A stretch of DNA of 60,000 bases from Diphasiastrum complanatum (taxonomy: Eukaryota; Streptophyta; Lycopodiopsida; Lycopodiales; Lycopodiaceae): assembly GCA_029204225.1 (NCBI GenBank), contig CM055097.1, positions 3,444,620 through 3,504,619 of the forward strand, given 5' to 3'. Numbering within the stretch: position 1 is the first letter of the stretch; each line of letters opens with the position of its first letter. Below the pieces are notes generated by a model. It ran no database searches. It was not told the DNA's origin and worked only from the letters and a program-made list of their open reading frames with translations. The translations under genes and the position numbers were made by a program. This document shows positions 58,690-60,000 of the stretch, piece after piece.

Positions 58690-60000
58690 TGAATTTTGAA
58701 CTTGGATAAAAGTTTGAAATCTGTTTTTTGCCCGATATATTTCTAATCGATATTGATCGTTGGGACATCAGTAATTTCAGAAAGGGAATTCTAGGACTGT
58801 AAAGATCTAATGATCAATGGTGTGTTTTAGTACCTAGTCGCGCTATGGGAAAAATAAAACCGTTTGATCAAATGTGGGATATTTTGGAAAATTTTGAGGT
58901 TTAATCTAGATCCCAATGTGGTATCTCATTATACAAAATCAGAGGCCCTCAAATTTATTTCTCGTTTTTTTAATTAATCCTTTACTTCTTAATAATTTCT
59001 CGAATATAAGACATCTGGTTTATAAGTTATTCTTCTGAAAGACTGTTATGTCATATAAATTACTACTTGTGTGAATAGACTTGGAATTTAAATAAATTCT
59101 GAGGTTAAAGTATTTCAATTTCTTAAACTTAGAATATTGCATAAATGGATTTCGATAGAATGGTATATTCGGTCACTTGGGTTGAAAATATTTGAAGGAA
59201 AAGTCTTGTTTGTAATAGAGTGAATCCTTTAGTGGTTGCATAGTTTTCGGAAGAGAACCAGCTGTGGTATAGAAATGAGATTTTTTCTGAAAGTAATTTC
59301 GGGTAGATTCAGAATAACATACCTAATTGGAAGTTGGAACTTTTTGAATAAGAGGAATTCTCTAGGGATTGTGTGGACAATCTGGATCTAGAACAAGTTT
59401 AAAATTTGAATCATTATCTATAAGTAGTACAGTAAAAGGTCAAAGGTTACTAATTACATTTTAATTGGAATAGAAGTAAGTTTGATCAGAATTTAAGTCT
59501 CAGAGTTTTGTATTGGGTCGACCTAATATTGGTTTAGTACTAGGATCAGAGAGAGGTTGATTGAGTGGAAGAAATTATGTAATTAGAGGTAAGTTGGATG
59601 GGAAAACTGCTGAGAGTGAATGTTATTCGTCTTAGAGATTTTTTGGATATATTATTTACTCATGAGAAATAGAAAATCTTTTGTAGTTGAGTTACAAGAT
59701 CTCGGTGAGATATGTGAGTAACATACGTGGGTTCTGGAGGAATCTGCCAGATAATAATGTGTTTATGTGCTGGGTCATAGTGAAATTATTCACATATGTG
59801 CACGATTAATCTTGTATGAATCTACTATGTATTCCTGGTTACTAGGGTTATTTGGTGCACTTAACCTAGTCTGTGAACATGAGCATATGATCAAGTATTG
59901 TTTTGACAGATACTTGTAGAGTTAACAAATTTTGTATGGAAGATTTATGGATTAACTTATAAATGATTTGGGTAAGGATCTAAATGTGGTGTCATACTAG
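58690..60000 (+). repeat. Plus-oriented copy of the gypsy-like dispersed repeat
   Basis: Aligns in reverse with 33,990-35,400 through ordered anchors (ACATCAGTAATTTC, ATGTGGTATCTCATTATAC, CCTAATATTGGTTTAG, TTACTCATGAGAAATAGA, AGTTACAAGATCTCGGTGAG). It runs off the window. It lies within the 5' intron of the helicase. Confidence 0.75.

Overview
This is nuclear DNA from a land plant with a large, transposon-filled genome. The evidence is one intron-rich host gene for a chloroplast-type DEAD-box helicase, plant-type GT-AG introns, Ty1/copia, Ty3/gypsy, CACTA (En/Spm) and hAT remnants, CCCTAAA telomere-like DNA and many long dinucleotide repeats. The sequence does not settle the lineage (fern, gymnosperm or angiosperm). 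There are no operons, rRNA genes, CRISPR arrays or phage genes, and I saw no convincing tRNA gene.

Layout. 0-5.7 kb: broken copia pieces in both orientations, two arrays of self-complementary words, and a candidate 5' LTR with a methionine-tRNA primer-binding site. 5.7-11.1 kb: a non-autonomous copia-like element with a gag stub, zinc knuckle, protease, about 2 kb of unrecognised broken reading frames, then a 3' LTR. 11.1-15.4 kb: a CACTA tnp2 fragment on the minus strand, and an intact-looking three-exon gene on the plus strand resembling the second CACTA protein family (Transposase_24). 16.1-18.8 kb: a long open copia RT-RNase H frame with its 3' LTR, and a minus-strand RT fragment. 18.8-24.6 kb: mostly non-coding with long GA/GT repeats and a small two-exon fragment. 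24.6-26.8 kb: a short minus-strand LTR element with both LTRs. 26.8-31.3 kb: gypsy and copia primer sites, and a copia element whose gag and protease now face each other. 31.4-35.4 kb: a decayed gypsy element. Part of it recurs in inverted orientation at 58.7-60 kb. 36.6-38.5 kb: a roughly 0.9 kb tandem duplication in which one copy carries a greatly expanded GT repeat. 38.5-45.3 kb: AT-rich, with word-array elements and a foldback hairpin. 45.3-57.3 kb: the last eight coding exons of an RH39-like DEAD-box helicase gene, minus strand.

The helicase has no frameshift or stop in the exons seen and looks functional. Its 8.9 kb intron (46,479-55,409) holds a decayed hAT transposase gene. That gene is interrupted by a 713 bp element with 9 bp terminal inverted repeats and an 8 bp target duplication, and the 713 bp element carries two tandem copies of an exon-like segment. 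This is four levels of nesting. Across the window, several elements share one design: a family-specific, self-complementary GC-rich word repeated in both orientations around an AT-rich core. This is the most unusual recurrent signal here. Subterminal binding arrays of DNA transposons are the likeliest explanation.
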